Source: Mesorhizobium intechi
Lineage (GTDB): Bacteria > Pseudomonadota > Alphaproteobacteria > Rhizobiales > Rhizobiaceae
NCBI RefSeq assembly: GCF_002879535.1
Contig: NZ_PNOT02000366.1
Location: 1-35,056, forward strand
Reading direction: 5' to 3'
Length of the DNA: 35,056 nucleotides
In this document: positions 24,177 through 33,246 of the stretch, piece by piece
Layout of the letters: each line of letters opens with the position of its first letter
Position numbering within the stretch: the stretch's first letter is position 1
Translations under genes and position numbers: made by a program
Notes under the pieces: generated by a model
Told to the model about the DNA's origin: nothing
The model's database searches: none
The model's input: the letters and a program-made list of their open reading frames with translations, nothing else

Positions 24177-24830
24177 TCAGTCAAGGTTGAGATAGGGGCT
24201 CACCAGAGCCAGCCACATGGCTTCGACATCGTCCTCGATGAGGTCGAATGTCCTGCGATCTCTCTTCAGTCCGACCAGCCGGCAGGCGTGCCCGACCTCC
24301 ATCATCACAAGGCCAAGCCGCCTGGCGATCTTGTCTTCGAGAGCAGGGTTCACATGCCGCAGCCAGGCGGCGTAGAGCGCGATGATCTGCTCGTCATATT
24401 CGTCCTGGATAGGCCTGAGATCGGCGTTGCCTGAAATGGCCTCGATCACCGGCATCAGGGTGGCGTTTTCGAGATAGATACTGGACGTGTCGACAAAGAG
24501 CTTGCGCACTTCGCGCCGGAACTCTTCGCGGTTGGCGGGCCGGGGGGCCTTGATGCGCCTCTCGATCACCTCGGGAAAGGAGGACAGCCAACGCCGGGCG
24601 AGGTCCAGAAGAATGGCTTCCTTGTTGGGAAAGTATTGATAGACCGAACCGACCGACAGGCCCGCGCGCTGCGCGATGGCGAGCGTCGTCGGCGTCCTGG
24701 TTCCTTGCTCCCGCGTCAAGATCAGCGCCGCGTCGAGAATCCGGTCGACCACCTTGCTCGACCGTTGCTGTCGCGGCTGCTTGCGCGGCTCGAGCGCTAT
24801 CCTGGTTTTGCGGTCGAGACTGCGCTTCAC
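24177..24830 (-). CDS. TetR-family transcriptional regulator
   Basis: A TetR-type repressor of about 217 residues. The N-terminal helix-turn-helix is clear (RILDAALILTREQGTRTPTT, LAIAQRAGLSVGSVYQYFPN, KEAIL), followed by an all-helical ligand domain. I choose GTG 24830, with GAGGA 9 nt upstream; the frame is open to ATG 24935, but the extra Pro/Arg-rich residues are unusual and would run through the putative operator. It is the first gene of a pair with the deacetylase and is divergent from the amidohydrolase gene, so it probably controls both units. The ligand may be a polyamine or amide; this is inferred from neighbours only. Confidence 0.9.
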   Translation of the reverse strand: MKRSLDRKTRIALEPRKQPRQQRSSKVVDRILDAALILTREQGTRTPTTLAIAQRAGLSVGSVYQYFPNKEAILLDLARRWLSSFPEVIERRIKAPRPANREEFRREVRKLFVDTSSIYLENATLMPVIEAISGNADLRPIQDEYDEQIIALYAAWLRHVNPALEDKIARRLGLVMMEVGHACRLVGLKRDRRTFDLIEDDVEAMWLALVSPYLNLD

Positions 24831-24898
24831 TGCTCGATGTCCTCGTTCCCCGCTTGGTCTGAACCCAGGCGCAGGGGGCTGTCCACAATACATTCTAA

Positions 24899-24938
24899 AT
24901 TCCGCATGTTGACAAACGCGAATAATCAGTCGCATTCT
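24899..24938 (+). promoter_or_regulatory. Putative promoter and TetR operator
   Basis: A consensus TTGACA (24909-24914) is followed after 18 nt by CATTCT (24933-24938), a weak -10. The TTGACA is flanked by near-inverted repeats ATTCCGC (24899-24905) and GCGAAT (24918-24923), so a repressor bound there would cover the -35 box. It would drive the amidohydrolase gene with a leader of about 145 nt. Confidence 0.4.
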
Positions 24939-25089
24939 TTATCCACGCTGTCCCCAGGGATAACAAGGGGAATTTCGAAGGCAGCGGGCTGGCATCGTTT
25001 TTTGTTCCGTGGCGCCGCTCCGGTGGAGTGGCAGGTCGTTGAGCTCAGGGCTGTCGGTCTCAGTCGGTCATCAAGAGCGCGGAGTCGCG

Positions 25090-26769
25090 ATGTCTGTTGC
25101 GGGTGCGGATCGCAATGCGGATCTGATCGTCATCCATGGTCGTGTGCTGACCATGGACGGTGGCAATCCCGTAGCCGAGGCCGTTGCCGTCAAGGACGGC
25201 GCGATCATCGCCGTTGGCAGTCGCGCCGCAATCGAAGAGCTAAAGGGAACGGCCACACAGGTGATCGACGCCAAGGGCGGTTCGGTCCTGCCCGGTTTCA
25301 TCGAAGCCCACATGCATCTGTTCTCGGGAGGGGCCGAGCTCGCGCATCTTCAGCTTGGCGGTGTCCATGGCTTCGAGGCGCTGAAAAAGGCGATCCGCGA
25401 GTATGCGTCAACCAAGCCCGACGCAAAGATGCTGGTCGGGCAGGGCGTCGACTATACCGTGCTCGGCGACGAGCGGGTGACGCGCCACCATCTCGATGCG
25501 ATCCTGCCGGATCGCCCGTTCTGCATGGCCGCGCCCGATCACCACACGATGTGGGCCAACACAAAGGCGCTGGAGATGGCCGGCATACTGCATGGCCGCG
25601 CGCTGGGTCCGGGCAATGAAATCGTCATGGGCGATGATGGCCTGGCAGCGGGCGAACTGCGCGAGGGCGAGGCCTTCGGTCCGGTGCTCGATCTTGCCGG
25701 AGAGGGCCGGGTGCGGCTGGGGCTGGCGACCGGCGGCGAGCCGGATCCGATGCCGTCGGCCGCCGAACGCGCCGCCGACCGCGACATCATGCGGCGCGGC
25801 CTCGCCTGGTGCGCGCGTCACGGCATCACCTCCATCCAGAACATGGACGGCAATCTCTACCAGCTCGAATTGCTGGCCGAGATCGACGCCGAGGAGGGCT
25901 TGCCCTGCCGTGTGCAGATACCCTTCCACTACAAGAATTTCATGACGCTCGACATGCTCGACAAGGCAACCGTCATGACCGAGCGCTACAACAGCGAGTG
26001 GCTGTCATCGGGCATGGTCAAGGTGTTCTATGACGGCGTGCTCGATTCCTGGACGGCTGTGATGATCGAGCCTTATGCCGACCGTCCGGACTGGGTCGGC
26101 GAGCCGCTGTTCACACCGCAGCAATTCATCGATCTCGCCGTTGCCGTCGACAGGCGTGGACTGCAGATCGCGGTGCACTCGATCGGCGATGGCGCGGTGC
26201 GTGCGGTGCTCGACGGGTACGAGGCGGCGCAGAAGGCCAATGGCAAGCGCGACAGCCGCCATCGCATCGAACACATCGAGGTCACCACCACCTCGGACGT
26301 GCCGCGCTTCGCCGAACTCGGCGTCATCGCCTCGATGCAGCCGCCGCACCCGCCCGGCGCCATGGATTTCCCGCTAGAGCCGACCGTGTCGCGCATCGGG
26401 CCGGCCCGCTGGCCGCTGAGCTATGCCTGGCGAACCCTGAAAAATGCCGGCGCGCATGTCGTTTTCGCCTCGGATTGGCCGGTGTCGCCGATCGATCCTA
26501 TCCTGGGCATTCAGGCGGCAGTGATGCGCAAACCATGGGCAGACAGCGACCCGGACCAGAGTTTTTCGCTGTGGGAATCGCTTGCCGCCTACACGGTCGA
26601 GGGCGCCTATGCCGAATTCGCCGAACACCGAAAGGGCACGCTGAAATCGGGCTATATGGCCGATCTGGTGGTGCTGTCGGCCGATATAGAGAAGACGGCG
26701 CCGGCCGATCTGCACAAGGTGCGCCCGGTGACAACGATTTGCGGCGGCAAGATCACCTATCAGGCCTGA
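25090..26769 (+). CDS. YtcJ-type metal-dependent amidohydrolase
   Basis: This 559-residue enzyme belongs to the amidohydrolase-3/YtcJ group, TIM-barrel hydrolases acting on amide or other C-N bonds. The N-terminal beta part (DLIVIHGRVLTMDGGNPVAE) is followed by the metal motif H74-x-H76 in PGFIEAHMHL, a metal/substrate region KVFYDGVLDSWTA, histidines in VHSIGDGA and RHRIEHIE, and the catalytic aspartate in FASDWPVSP. The start ATG 25090 has GGAG 5 nt upstream. It is 139 bp from the importer genes and may be co-transcribed with them. The substrate cannot be told from sequence. Confidence 0.9.
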   Translation: MSVAGADRNADLIVIHGRVLTMDGGNPVAEAVAVKDGAIIAVGSRAAIEELKGTATQVIDAKGGSVLPGFIEAHMHLFSGGAELAHLQLGGVHGFEALKKAIREYASTKPDAKMLVGQGVDYTVLGDERVTRHHLDAILPDRPFCMAAPDHHTMWANTKALEMAGILHGRALGPGNEIVMGDDGLAAGELREGEAFGPVLDLAGEGRVRLGLATGGEPDPMPSAAERAADRDIMRRGLAWCARHGITSIQNMDGNLYQLELLAEIDAEEGLPCRVQIPFHYKNFMTLDMLDKATVMTERYNSEWLSSGMVKVFYDGVLDSWTAVMIEPYADRPDWVGEPLFTPQQFIDLAVAVDRRGLQIAVHSIGDGAVRAVLDGYEAAQKANGKRDSRHRIEHIEVTTTSDVPRFAELGVIASMQPPHPPGAMDFPLEPTVSRIGPARWPLSYAWRTLKNAGAHVVFASDWPVSPIDPILGIQAAVMRKPWADSDPDQSFSLWESLAAYTVEGAYAEFAEHRKGTLKSGYMADLVVLSADIEKTAPADLHKVRPVTTICGGKITYQA

Positions 26770-26908
26770 CAATGGCATGAGGCTTGCTGGCTAAAGACGG
26801 ACTGAACTGTGATTCAATGCCGGGCTTGCCAACCTACCGGGCGTGTGGTCACATCGAACAGGGGAACAACTCCGCCAGCAAGAGCGGGGTCAACAGTGAG
26901 GCGTAATC

Positions 26909-28003
26909 GTGCCGGACAAACCGGATCGGAATGCGATTGAAGTAGTAAACGTCAGTAAAATCTTCGGATCGGGTGAGGGGCAGGTCGCCGCCCTCGACAA
27001 AGTGTCTGTATCCATTCGCGAGAACGAGTTCTTCACGCTTCTGGGACCGTCCGGCTGCGGCAAGACCACCCTTCTGCGGCTGATCGCCGGTTTCGACTTT
27101 CCAACCGCCGGAGAGATCCTGCTCTACGGCCAGGACATCGCGCCGCTGCCGCCCTTCAAGCGGCCGGTGAACACCGTCTTCCAGTCCTACGCGCTGTTCC
27201 CGCACATGACGGTTGCCGACAATATCGGCTTCGGCCTGGAGATGCTCGGCAAGCCCAAGGGCGAGATCAAGGCACGCGTCGCCGAAATGCTCAAACTGGT
27301 CAAGATGGAGGCGCTTGCCGGTCGCCGCACGGCCCAGATTTCCGGCGGCCAGCAGCAACGCGTGGCGCTGGCCCGGGCACTGGCGCCGCAGCCGAAAGTG
27401 CTGTTACTCGATGAACCGCTCTCGGCACTCGACTACAAGCTGCGCAAGGAGATGCAGATCGAGCTGAAGCGGCTGCAGCACGAGACCGGCATCACCTTCA
27501 TCTTCGTCACCCACGACCAGGAAGAAGCGCTGACCATGTCGGACCGCATCGCGGTGATGTCGTCGGGCAAGATCCTCCAGGTCGGCTCGCCCTGGGATAT
27601 CTACGACAAGCCGGCGGAGCGCTTCGTCGCCGACTTCATCGGCGAGACCAACTTCCTCACCGCCGCCATATCGGGCGTCGAGAACGGCAAGGCGCGCGCG
27701 ACGCTCAAATCCGGGGCGACCATCGAGGCGACCGTCGCCGAAGGGTTCCAGCCGAAGGACAACGCCACCGTGGTGGTGCGGCCCGAGCATGCCAAGCTGA
27801 CCAAGGACAAGGGAGACGTGTCGGGCACGGTCGAAAACATCGTCTATTTCGGCACCGACACGCATATCCATGTCCAGCTCGACAGCGGCGACACCTTCAC
27901 GGTGCGCCAGCAGAACACGCGCAGCGCGGGCTGCGGTTTCGAGCGCGGCGACAAGGTCGGCATCCTGATCGGCAACGACGCCGCGCAAGTGCTGAGGGAC
28001 TGA
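26909..28003 (+). CDS. potA: Polyamine-type ABC transporter ATPase (PotA)
   Basis: The 364-residue ATPase powers an importer of the spermidine/putrescine class. It shows P-loop GPSGCGKT (46-53), Q-loop [11 protein letters not shown] (90-100), signature SGGQQQR (145-151) and Walker B KVLLLDE (163-169). A C-terminal TOBE domain (about 290-360) matches the PotA/MalK subgroup. The start is GTG 26909 with GAGG about 7 nt upstream. Its stop codon shares one base with the start of the permease gene. Confidence 0.95.
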   Translation: MPDKPDRNAIEVVNVSKIFGSGEGQVAALDKVSVSIRENEFFTLLGPSGCGKTTLLRLIAGFDFPTAGEILLYGQDIAPLPPFKRPVNTVFQSYALFPHMTVADNIGFGLEMLGKPKGEIKARVAEMLKLVKMEALAGRRTAQISGGQQQRVALARALAPQPKVLLLDEPLSALDYKLRKEMQIELKRLQHETGITFIFVTHDQEEALTMSDRIAVMSSGKILQVGSPWDIYDKPAERFVADFIGETNFLTAAISGVENGKARATLKSGATIEATVAEGFQPKDNATVVVRPEHAKLTKDKGDVSGTVENIVYFGTDTHIHVQLDSGDTFTVRQQNTRSAGCGFERGDKVGILIGNDAAQVLRD

Positions 28004-28923
28004 TGGCCAGCGCGGAAGAAGTCGCCAAGGCAGCGGAACGGCGCGATGTCCGTGACCGCTGGCTTTTGTCAGCGCCGGCGCTACTGGTCATCCTGCTCGC
28101 CGCGACCGGCCCGTTGCTGATCGTGCTCGTTTACTCGTTCCTGACGCCCGGCGCCTATGGCGACGTGAAATGGCAGTTTTCGCCCGACGCCTGGATATCG
28201 GTGTTCATGGAACGTGACATTTTCGACGATACGCTTTCAGTCGCGGTAGCGCATGTCACCATCTTCTGGCGCTCGATCAAGCTTGCGGTTGTGACGACGC
28301 TGGCCACCTTGGCGCTCGGTTTCCCGACCGCCTATTTCATGGCGACGCGCAGCGAGAAGACCAGGGATCTCTGGCTGTTCCTGATCACCATCCCGTTCTG
28401 GACCAACCTCCTGATCCGCACCTTCGCGGTGCTGCAGATCATCCGCAACGAAGGCATCATCAACACGATCCTGCTCAAGCTCGGCATCATCTCGGCGCCG
28501 ATCCAGATCCTCTATACCGACACCGCGATCCTGATTGGCATGGCCTATGTCTACCTGCCGCTGATGGTGCTGCCGATCTACGCCAGCATGGAGAAGCTCG
28601 ATTTCCGCCTGGTCGAGGCCGGCTACGATCTCTACGCGACGCGCTTCAAGGTGCTGCGGAAGATCATTTTCCCGCTCGTCAAGCCCGGCGTCATTGCCGG
28701 CTCGATCCTGGTCTTCATTCCCGCACTCGGCGCCTATGTGACGCCGGTCGTGCTCGGCGGCGGCAAGAACATGATGTTGTCCAACCTGATCGAATTGCAG
28801 TTCGGACAAGGCCGCAACTGGCCGCTTGGCTCGGCGCTGTCGATCACGGTGATGGTCATCGTCATGCTGGCGTTGCTTGCCTATGTGCGCAACGCCGGCA
28901 GGTCAGGGGTGCGTCATGGCTAG
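28003..28923 (+). CDS. potB: Polyamine-type ABC transporter permease (PotB)
   Basis: A 306-residue inner-membrane permease with six predicted helices. The ATPase-contact EAA loop is at about 205-228 (EAGYDLYATRFKVLRKIIFP). The N-terminal 20 residues are charged and cytoplasmic. It overlaps potA by one base and potC by eight bases, showing tight translational coupling of the importer subunits. Confidence 0.94.
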   Translation: MASAEEVAKAAERRDVRDRWLLSAPALLVILLAATGPLLIVLVYSFLTPGAYGDVKWQFSPDAWISVFMERDIFDDTLSVAVAHVTIFWRSIKLAVVTTLATLALGFPTAYFMATRSEKTRDLWLFLITIPFWTNLLIRTFAVLQIIRNEGIINTILLKLGIISAPIQILYTDTAILIGMAYVYLPLMVLPIYASMEKLDFRLVEAGYDLYATRFKVLRKIIFPLVKPGVIAGSILVFIPALGAYVTPVVLGGGKNMMLSNLIELQFGQGRNWPLGSALSITVMVIVMLALLAYVRNAGRSGVRHG

Positions 28924-29716
28924 CAACTTCTCCATCAAGCACCAGCCGGGCTTCACGGCGATCGCGGCGACCTGTTTCGTCGTGCTCTATTTGCCGATCA
29001 TCGTGCTGGTCGCCTACGCCTTCAACGCGGCGAGCTCGACATCCGAATGGGGCGGCTTTTCGCTGCGATGGTTCCAGTCGGCGTATCAGAACACGCAGGT
29101 CATCGACGCAACGCTGCGCTCGTTCCAGATCGGTGCGATCGCGGCGGTGCTGTCGACCATCTTCGCCACGATGGCGGCACTCGCCACCACGCGCACCGCC
29201 CCCTATCCCGGGCTCACCTTCAAATACGCGGCAATCAACCAGCCGCTGATGGTGCCGGAGATCGTCACTGGCGTGGCGCTGCTGATCTTCTTTTCGCGCA
29301 TCAAGATCTTCACCGGCTATTCCGGCCTCGGCTACCTGATCGCCGCGCATACGGCGTTCTGCATCCCGTTCGCGTATCTGCCGATCCGGGCCCGGCTGGA
29401 GAATATGGACCTGACGCTCGAGCGCGCCGCGGCCGATCTCTACGCGACCCCGTGGAAGACCTTCCGCCGCATCACGCTGCCGCTTTTGTGGCCCGGTATC
29501 CTGGCCGGGCTGATGCTGGCCTTCGTCATCTCGCTTGATGACGTCGTCATCACCGAGTTCGTCAAATCGGGCGGCCAGGACACGCTGCCCACCTACATGC
29601 TCGGCCAGATCCGCCGCGGCGTCACACCCGAGATCAACGCGATATCGACCGCCTTCCTGCTGCTTTCGGTCGCGATCGTCACGTTGTTTTTCTTCGTCAG
29701 CAGGAAACGAGACTGA
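28916..29716 (+). CDS. potC: Polyamine-type ABC transporter permease (PotC)
   Basis: The second permease, 266 residues and six predicted helices, with its EAA loop at about 169-195 (ERAAADLYATPWKTFRRITL). I start at ATG 28916, eight bases inside potB; an upstream in-frame start would add 13 residues of potB shadow. The characteristic PotC segment SLDDVVITEFVKSG is present near the C-terminus. Confidence 0.94.
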   Translation: MASNFSIKHQPGFTAIAATCFVVLYLPIIVLVAYAFNAASSTSEWGGFSLRWFQSAYQNTQVIDATLRSFQIGAIAAVLSTIFATMAALATTRTAPYPGLTFKYAAINQPLMVPEIVTGVALLIFFSRIKIFTGYSGLGYLIAAHTAFCIPFAYLPIRARLENMDLTLERAAADLYATPWKTFRRITLPLLWPGILAGLMLAFVISLDDVVITEFVKSGGQDTLPTYMLGQIRRGVTPEINAISTAFLLLSVAIVTLFFFVSRKRD

Positions 29717-29738
29717 ACCTGAAATGGGAGTTAGACCT

Positions 29739-30773
29739 ATGAACTGGAAGACAATGGCGACCGCCATGGGGTTGGCGCTGCTCGCTTCGACGGGCCTTGC
29801 CCGAGCCGAGGGCGTGCTCAACATCTACAATTGGGGCAACTATACCAGCCCCGATGTGATCAAGAAGTTCGAAGACAAATACAAGATCAAGGTGAGCATC
29901 ACCGACTACGATTCCAACGACACCGCGCTCGCCAAGGTCCGGCAGGGCGGCACCGGTTTCGACATCGCCGTGCCGTCGCAGACCTACGTGCCGATCTGGA
30001 TCAAGGAAGGCCTCCTGCTCGAGACCGATCCGGGCAAGATGGAGAACTTCAAGAACGTTGCGCCGGAATGGGCCAATCCCGAATTCGATCCGGGCCGCAA
30101 ATATTCGGTGCCGTGGGCCTGGGGCACGATCGGCGTCGTCGTCAACACCGATGCCTACAAGGGGCCGGCCGATACGTGGGGCATCGTCTTCAACACGCCC
30201 GACGAGCTGAAGGGCAAGGTCAATGTCGTTCCCGAGATGAACGATGTCATCTTCGCGGCGATCAAGTATGTCGGCGGCCAGCAATGCACCGACGACAAGG
30301 CGGTGCTGAAGAAGGTGCGTGACCTCTTGGTGGCGGCCAAGCCGAACTGGATCGCGATGGAATACAACACCATCGAGAAGATGGGCGCCGGCGACTTCAA
30401 GGCAACCAGCGACTGGAACGGCTCGGCACTGCGCCAGCGTCTGGCCAATGCGGCCATCCATTACAACTATCCGAAGGAAGGCTTCGGCCTGTGGAGCGAC
30501 AACGTCGTCGTTCTGAAGGAAGCCAAGAACGTCGAGAACGCCAAGCTGTTCCAGAACTTCATCATGGATCCGGAAAACGCGGCCGGCCTCTCGGCCTTCC
30601 ACCGCTACGCCAACGCCATCACCGGCTCCGACAAATACATGCCGGCCGACATGAAGGACGCGCCGGAAGTCGTCATTCCGGCCGACGCCAAGCCGAAAGG
30701 CGAATTCCAGAAGATGTGCGCGCCGGAAACGCAGGAACTCTACACCAAGATCTGGACCGAACTGCAGAAGTAA
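29739..30773 (+). CDS. potD: Polyamine-type periplasmic substrate-binding protein (PotD)
   Basis: The 344-residue precursor has a signal peptide ending ARA-E24 and the PotD/PotF fold. The ligand box is partly conserved against E. coli PotD: NW32-GNY35 at the N-terminus, W226 in DWNGSA, and W252-S-D254, matching the Trp/Asp pair that holds the amine. Glu166 and Asp169 fall where PotD uses two acids, while the PotD Glu after the first Trp is Asn34. This supports an amine ligand but possibly not spermidine. The start ATG 29739 has GGGAG 8 nt upstream. Confidence 0.93.
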   Translation: MNWKTMATAMGLALLASTGLARAEGVLNIYNWGNYTSPDVIKKFEDKYKIKVSITDYDSNDTALAKVRQGGTGFDIAVPSQTYVPIWIKEGLLLETDPGKMENFKNVAPEWANPEFDPGRKYSVPWAWGTIGVVVNTDAYKGPADTWGIVFNTPDELKGKVNVVPEMNDVIFAAIKYVGGQQCTDDKAVLKKVRDLLVAAKPNWIAMEYNTIEKMGAGDFKATSDWNGSALRQRLANAAIHYNYPKEGFGLWSDNVVVLKEAKNVENAKLFQNFIMDPENAAGLSAFHRYANAITGSDKYMPADMKDAPEVVIPADAKPKGEFQKMCAPETQELYTKIWTELQK

Positions 30774-30776
30774 TCG

Positions 30777-30819
30777 CTGCGTGCCAGACCCGGCGGCACG
30801 CAGCCGGGTCTGTTCCTTT
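30777..30819 (+). terminator. Interleaved inverted repeats and terminator after potD
   Basis: Directly after the potD stop, CTGCGTGCC (30777-30785) can pair with GGCACGCAG (30795-30803), and CAGACCCGG (30785-30793) can pair with CCGGGTCTG (30804-30812). The second stem is followed by TTCCTTT, as in an intrinsic terminator. The two 9-bp stems interleave, so they are either mutually exclusive or stack as an H-type pseudoknot. The following hydrolase genes would be reached only by read-through or a separate promoter. Confidence 0.65.
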
Positions 30820-30834
30820 CCGGGAATGGCCTTC

Positions 30835-32031
30835 ATGGACTCCTATCGCAACAGCGATCCGCGGCCGCCGATCATGCAGGGCTCGCCGCCCGCCATGATG
30901 CCGCCGAAGCTCGACTGGGACCGGCCGCCATGGAACCGCTGGGCGTTCCAGCACATCCGGGAAATCCTGCCGACCGCCGAAGTCTGGCGCGGCAATGGCC
31001 ATCGCCATCGTCTCGAACGTGCGGAGCTCGACCTCGACGGATTGCCGGTCGAGGACAGCGAGGGCCGCCCCTCGACGCTCGCCGCGCTGCTCGACGAGAC
31101 CTACACGGACGGCTTCCTGGTGCTCAAGGGCGGCAAGGTTGCCTATGAGCGCTACTTCAATGGCATGGACGAGCGCACGCTGCATCTGTCACAATCGATG
31201 GCGAAGTCCGTCACCGGTTCGGTGTTCGGCATCCTGATCGATCGTGGTCTGATCGACCCGGCTCTGCCAGTGACCACCTATCTGCCGGAGCTTGCAGCCA
31301 CAGGCTGGGCCGGCGCCAGTGTCCAGCATGTGCTCGACATGACCACGGGCGTGCGTTTTTCCGAAGAGTATACCGACCGCTATTCCGACATCGGCCAGGT
31401 CGATGTCGCCACCGGCTGGAAGCCGGTGCCGCCGGGCAGCGATCCGGGTTTCCGCTGGCCCTCGCACATGTTCGAGCTGATCCTCGGCTTGAAAGACACT
31501 GTTCGCCCGCATGGCGTCAGGTTCGAATACCGCTCGATCGAGACCGACGTGCTTGCCTTCATCATGGAGCGCGTCACGGGCAAGCGGCTGGCGCAGCTGG
31601 TTTCCGAAGAACTCTGGCAAAAGCTCGGCGCCGACGAAAGCGCCTGCTTCACCGTCGACAGCGCCGGTTATGCGGTGGCCGATGGCGGCTTCAACGCGAC
31701 GCTGCGCGACTATGGCCGTTTCGGCCAGCTGATCCTCGACAATGGCCGCGGCATCGTTCCGGCGGACTGGATCGAGGCGACACGCAACGGCAAGCATGGT
31801 CCTGATTTCTCCCCGAGCCTGCCTGAGGGCAGCTACCGCAACCAGTTCTGGATCGAGGATCCCAATTCGCGCGCGCTGATGTGCCGGGGCGTGTTCGGGC
31901 AGATGATCCATATCGACTGGAACACAGGAATGGTCGTGGTGAAGCTTTCGACCTGGCCGGATTTCAGCAATCTCGCCTACTCCATGGCCACGCTGAAGGC
32001 CGTTCACGCCATCGCCGCCGCACTGCTCTAG
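30835..32031 (+). CDS. Serine hydrolase of the beta-lactamase / 6-aminohexanoate-dimer-hydrolase type (first copy)
   Basis: A 398-residue cytoplasmic enzyme (no signal peptide) of the class C beta-lactamase fold. It has the SxxK motif S121-M-A-K124 within LSQSMAKSVTG and the Tyr motif Y232-R-S, the pattern of 6-aminohexanoate-dimer hydrolases (NylB) and related esterases and amidases. A conserved PPWNRWAFQH segment near the N-terminus is shared with the next gene. I use ATG 30835, with GGGA 9 nt upstream; the GTG at 30781 is inside the terminator structure and ATG 30826 has its GGGA too close. It probably cleaves an amide or ester taken up by the importer; the substrate is unknown. Confidence 0.88.
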   Translation: MDSYRNSDPRPPIMQGSPPAMMPPKLDWDRPPWNRWAFQHIREILPTAEVWRGNGHRHRLERAELDLDGLPVEDSEGRPSTLAALLDETYTDGFLVLKGGKVAYERYFNGMDERTLHLSQSMAKSVTGSVFGILIDRGLIDPALPVTTYLPELAATGWAGASVQHVLDMTTGVRFSEEYTDRYSDIGQVDVATGWKPVPPGSDPGFRWPSHMFELILGLKDTVRPHGVRFEYRSIETDVLAFIMERVTGKRLAQLVSEELWQKLGADESACFTVDSAGYAVADGGFNATLRDYGRFGQLILDNGRGIVPADWIEATRNGKHGPDFSPSLPEGSYRNQFWIEDPNSRALMCRGVFGQMIHIDWNTGMVVVKLSTWPDFSNLAYSMATLKAVHAIAAALL

Positions 32032-32064
32032 GCCCCCACAAGAAACGACCCGGAAGGAAACGCC

Positions 32065-33246
32065 ATGACCGGCAAGACCGCGTTCGAGATTCGCTACGGC
32101 TTCCGCCGCAACGAGGTGCTGCTTTCCAACTGGCGCGAAAGCCCGTTCAACAGATGGTCGTTCCAGAACCTTGGCGAACTGGTGCCCACCGCGCGTGTGG
32201 CCGCGGCATCGGCTGGCGCCGAGGCACCCGCGAAGGATTTCGGTGATTTGCTCGGCGAAAAGGTTTCGGTGGCCAACACGCCGGAGACGGTGGCCGAATT
32301 CCTGGTGCGCTCCAGCACCGACGCGATGACGGTGATGAAGGGTGGCAGGGTGATCGGCGACTGGTTCGCACCGCACATGGATTTCGGCGCCCGCCACATC
32401 ATCTTCTCGATCAGCAAGTCGGTGACCGCGATCATCGCCGGCATATTGGAAGGCGAGGGGGTGTTCGATCCGGAAGCGCCGGTGGCGACCTACATTCCGG
32501 AAGCGGCCGGCTCGGCCTATGGCGATGCCAGTTGCCGCCACGTGCTCGATATGAGCGTCAGCCTCGATTTCGAGGAGGCCTATCTCGACCCGGAAAGCGC
32601 CTTTGCCCGCTATCGCCGCGCCACGCTGTGGAATCCGGGTGGCGGCACGGAAAGCCTGTGCGAATTCATCCTGACCTTGCAGCGGCTTGCCGAGCCGCAC
32701 GGGCAGACCTTCCGCTACCGTTCGCCCAACTCCGACCTGCTCGGCCTGCTGTTGGAGCGGGCGTCCGGCCAGCGCTTCAGCGATCTGATGCGCGAAAAGC
32801 TGTGGCTGCCGCTGGGCGGCGTCAGCGAGGCCTCGATCGGCGTCGACATGGAAGGCACGGCCCGCACCGCCGGCGGCATTTCCGTGACGCCGCGCGACCT
32901 GGCACGGATCGGCGAAATGATGCGGCAAGGCGGCACGGCCAATGGACGCCGTGTCGTGCCGGAGGCCTGGGTGCGCGATACGACGGTCACGGGCGGCAGT
33001 TCCGAGGCCTGGCAGCGCGGTGCCATGCAGCCGCTGTTCCCGAAGGGCCGCTACCGCAACAAATGGTATCAGACGGGCTTCGAAAACGGCGCCTATTGCG
33101 GCATCGGCATTCATGGCCAATGGCTCTATGTCGATCCGAAGGCGGAGGTGGTCATCGCCAAGATGTCGTCGCAGCCGGTGCCGGTGGATGATCCGCTCGA
33201 TCTAGAGCTCGTCGCTTTCTTCGAGGCGCTGAGCCGGATGGTCTGA
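32065..33246 (+). CDS. Serine hydrolase of the beta-lactamase / 6-aminohexanoate-dimer-hydrolase type (second copy)
   Basis: A 393-residue paralogue of the preceding gene. It has S115-I-S-K118 as the SxxK motif, Y218-R-S as the Tyr motif, the shared PFNRWSFQNLGE segment, and the family's HVLDMSVSLDFEEAYLD. No signal peptide is seen. A strong GGAAGGAAA ribosome site precedes ATG 32065, 33 nt after the first copy, so the two are co-transcribed. The sequences differ widely outside the core, so this is an old duplication, likely with different specificities. Confidence 0.9.
   Translation: MTGKTAFEIRYGFRRNEVLLSNWRESPFNRWSFQNLGELVPTARVAAASAGAEAPAKDFGDLLGEKVSVANTPETVAEFLVRSSTDAMTVMKGGRVIGDWFAPHMDFGARHIIFSISKSVTAIIAGILEGEGVFDPEAPVATYIPEAAGSAYGDASCRHVLDMSVSLDFEEAYLDPESAFARYRRATLWNPGGGTESLCEFILTLQRLAEPHGQTFRYRSPNSDLLGLLLERASGQRFSDLMREKLWLPLGGVSEASIGVDMEGTARTAGGISVTPRDLARIGEMMRQGGTANGRRVVPEAWVRDTTVTGGSSEAWQRGAMQPLFPKGRYRNKWYQTGFENGAYCGIGIHGQWLYVDPKAEVVIAKMSSQPVPVDDPLDLELVAFFEALSRMV

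Noticed and set aside
24831..24935. TetR start at ATG 24935
   Set aside because: Extra 35 residues are Pro/Arg/Cys-rich and precede the normal basic N-terminal arm; no ribosome site seen. Not fully excluded.
30781..30834. GTG 30781 as start of the first serine hydrolase
   Set aside because: It lies within the stem structure after potD and has no ribosome site; ATG 30835 fits better.
31189..33120. Long minus-strand open frame (643 codons) opposite the two serine hydrolases
   Set aside because: Low-complexity Ala/Arg/His translation and no ribosome site; both plus-strand genes have clear motifs.
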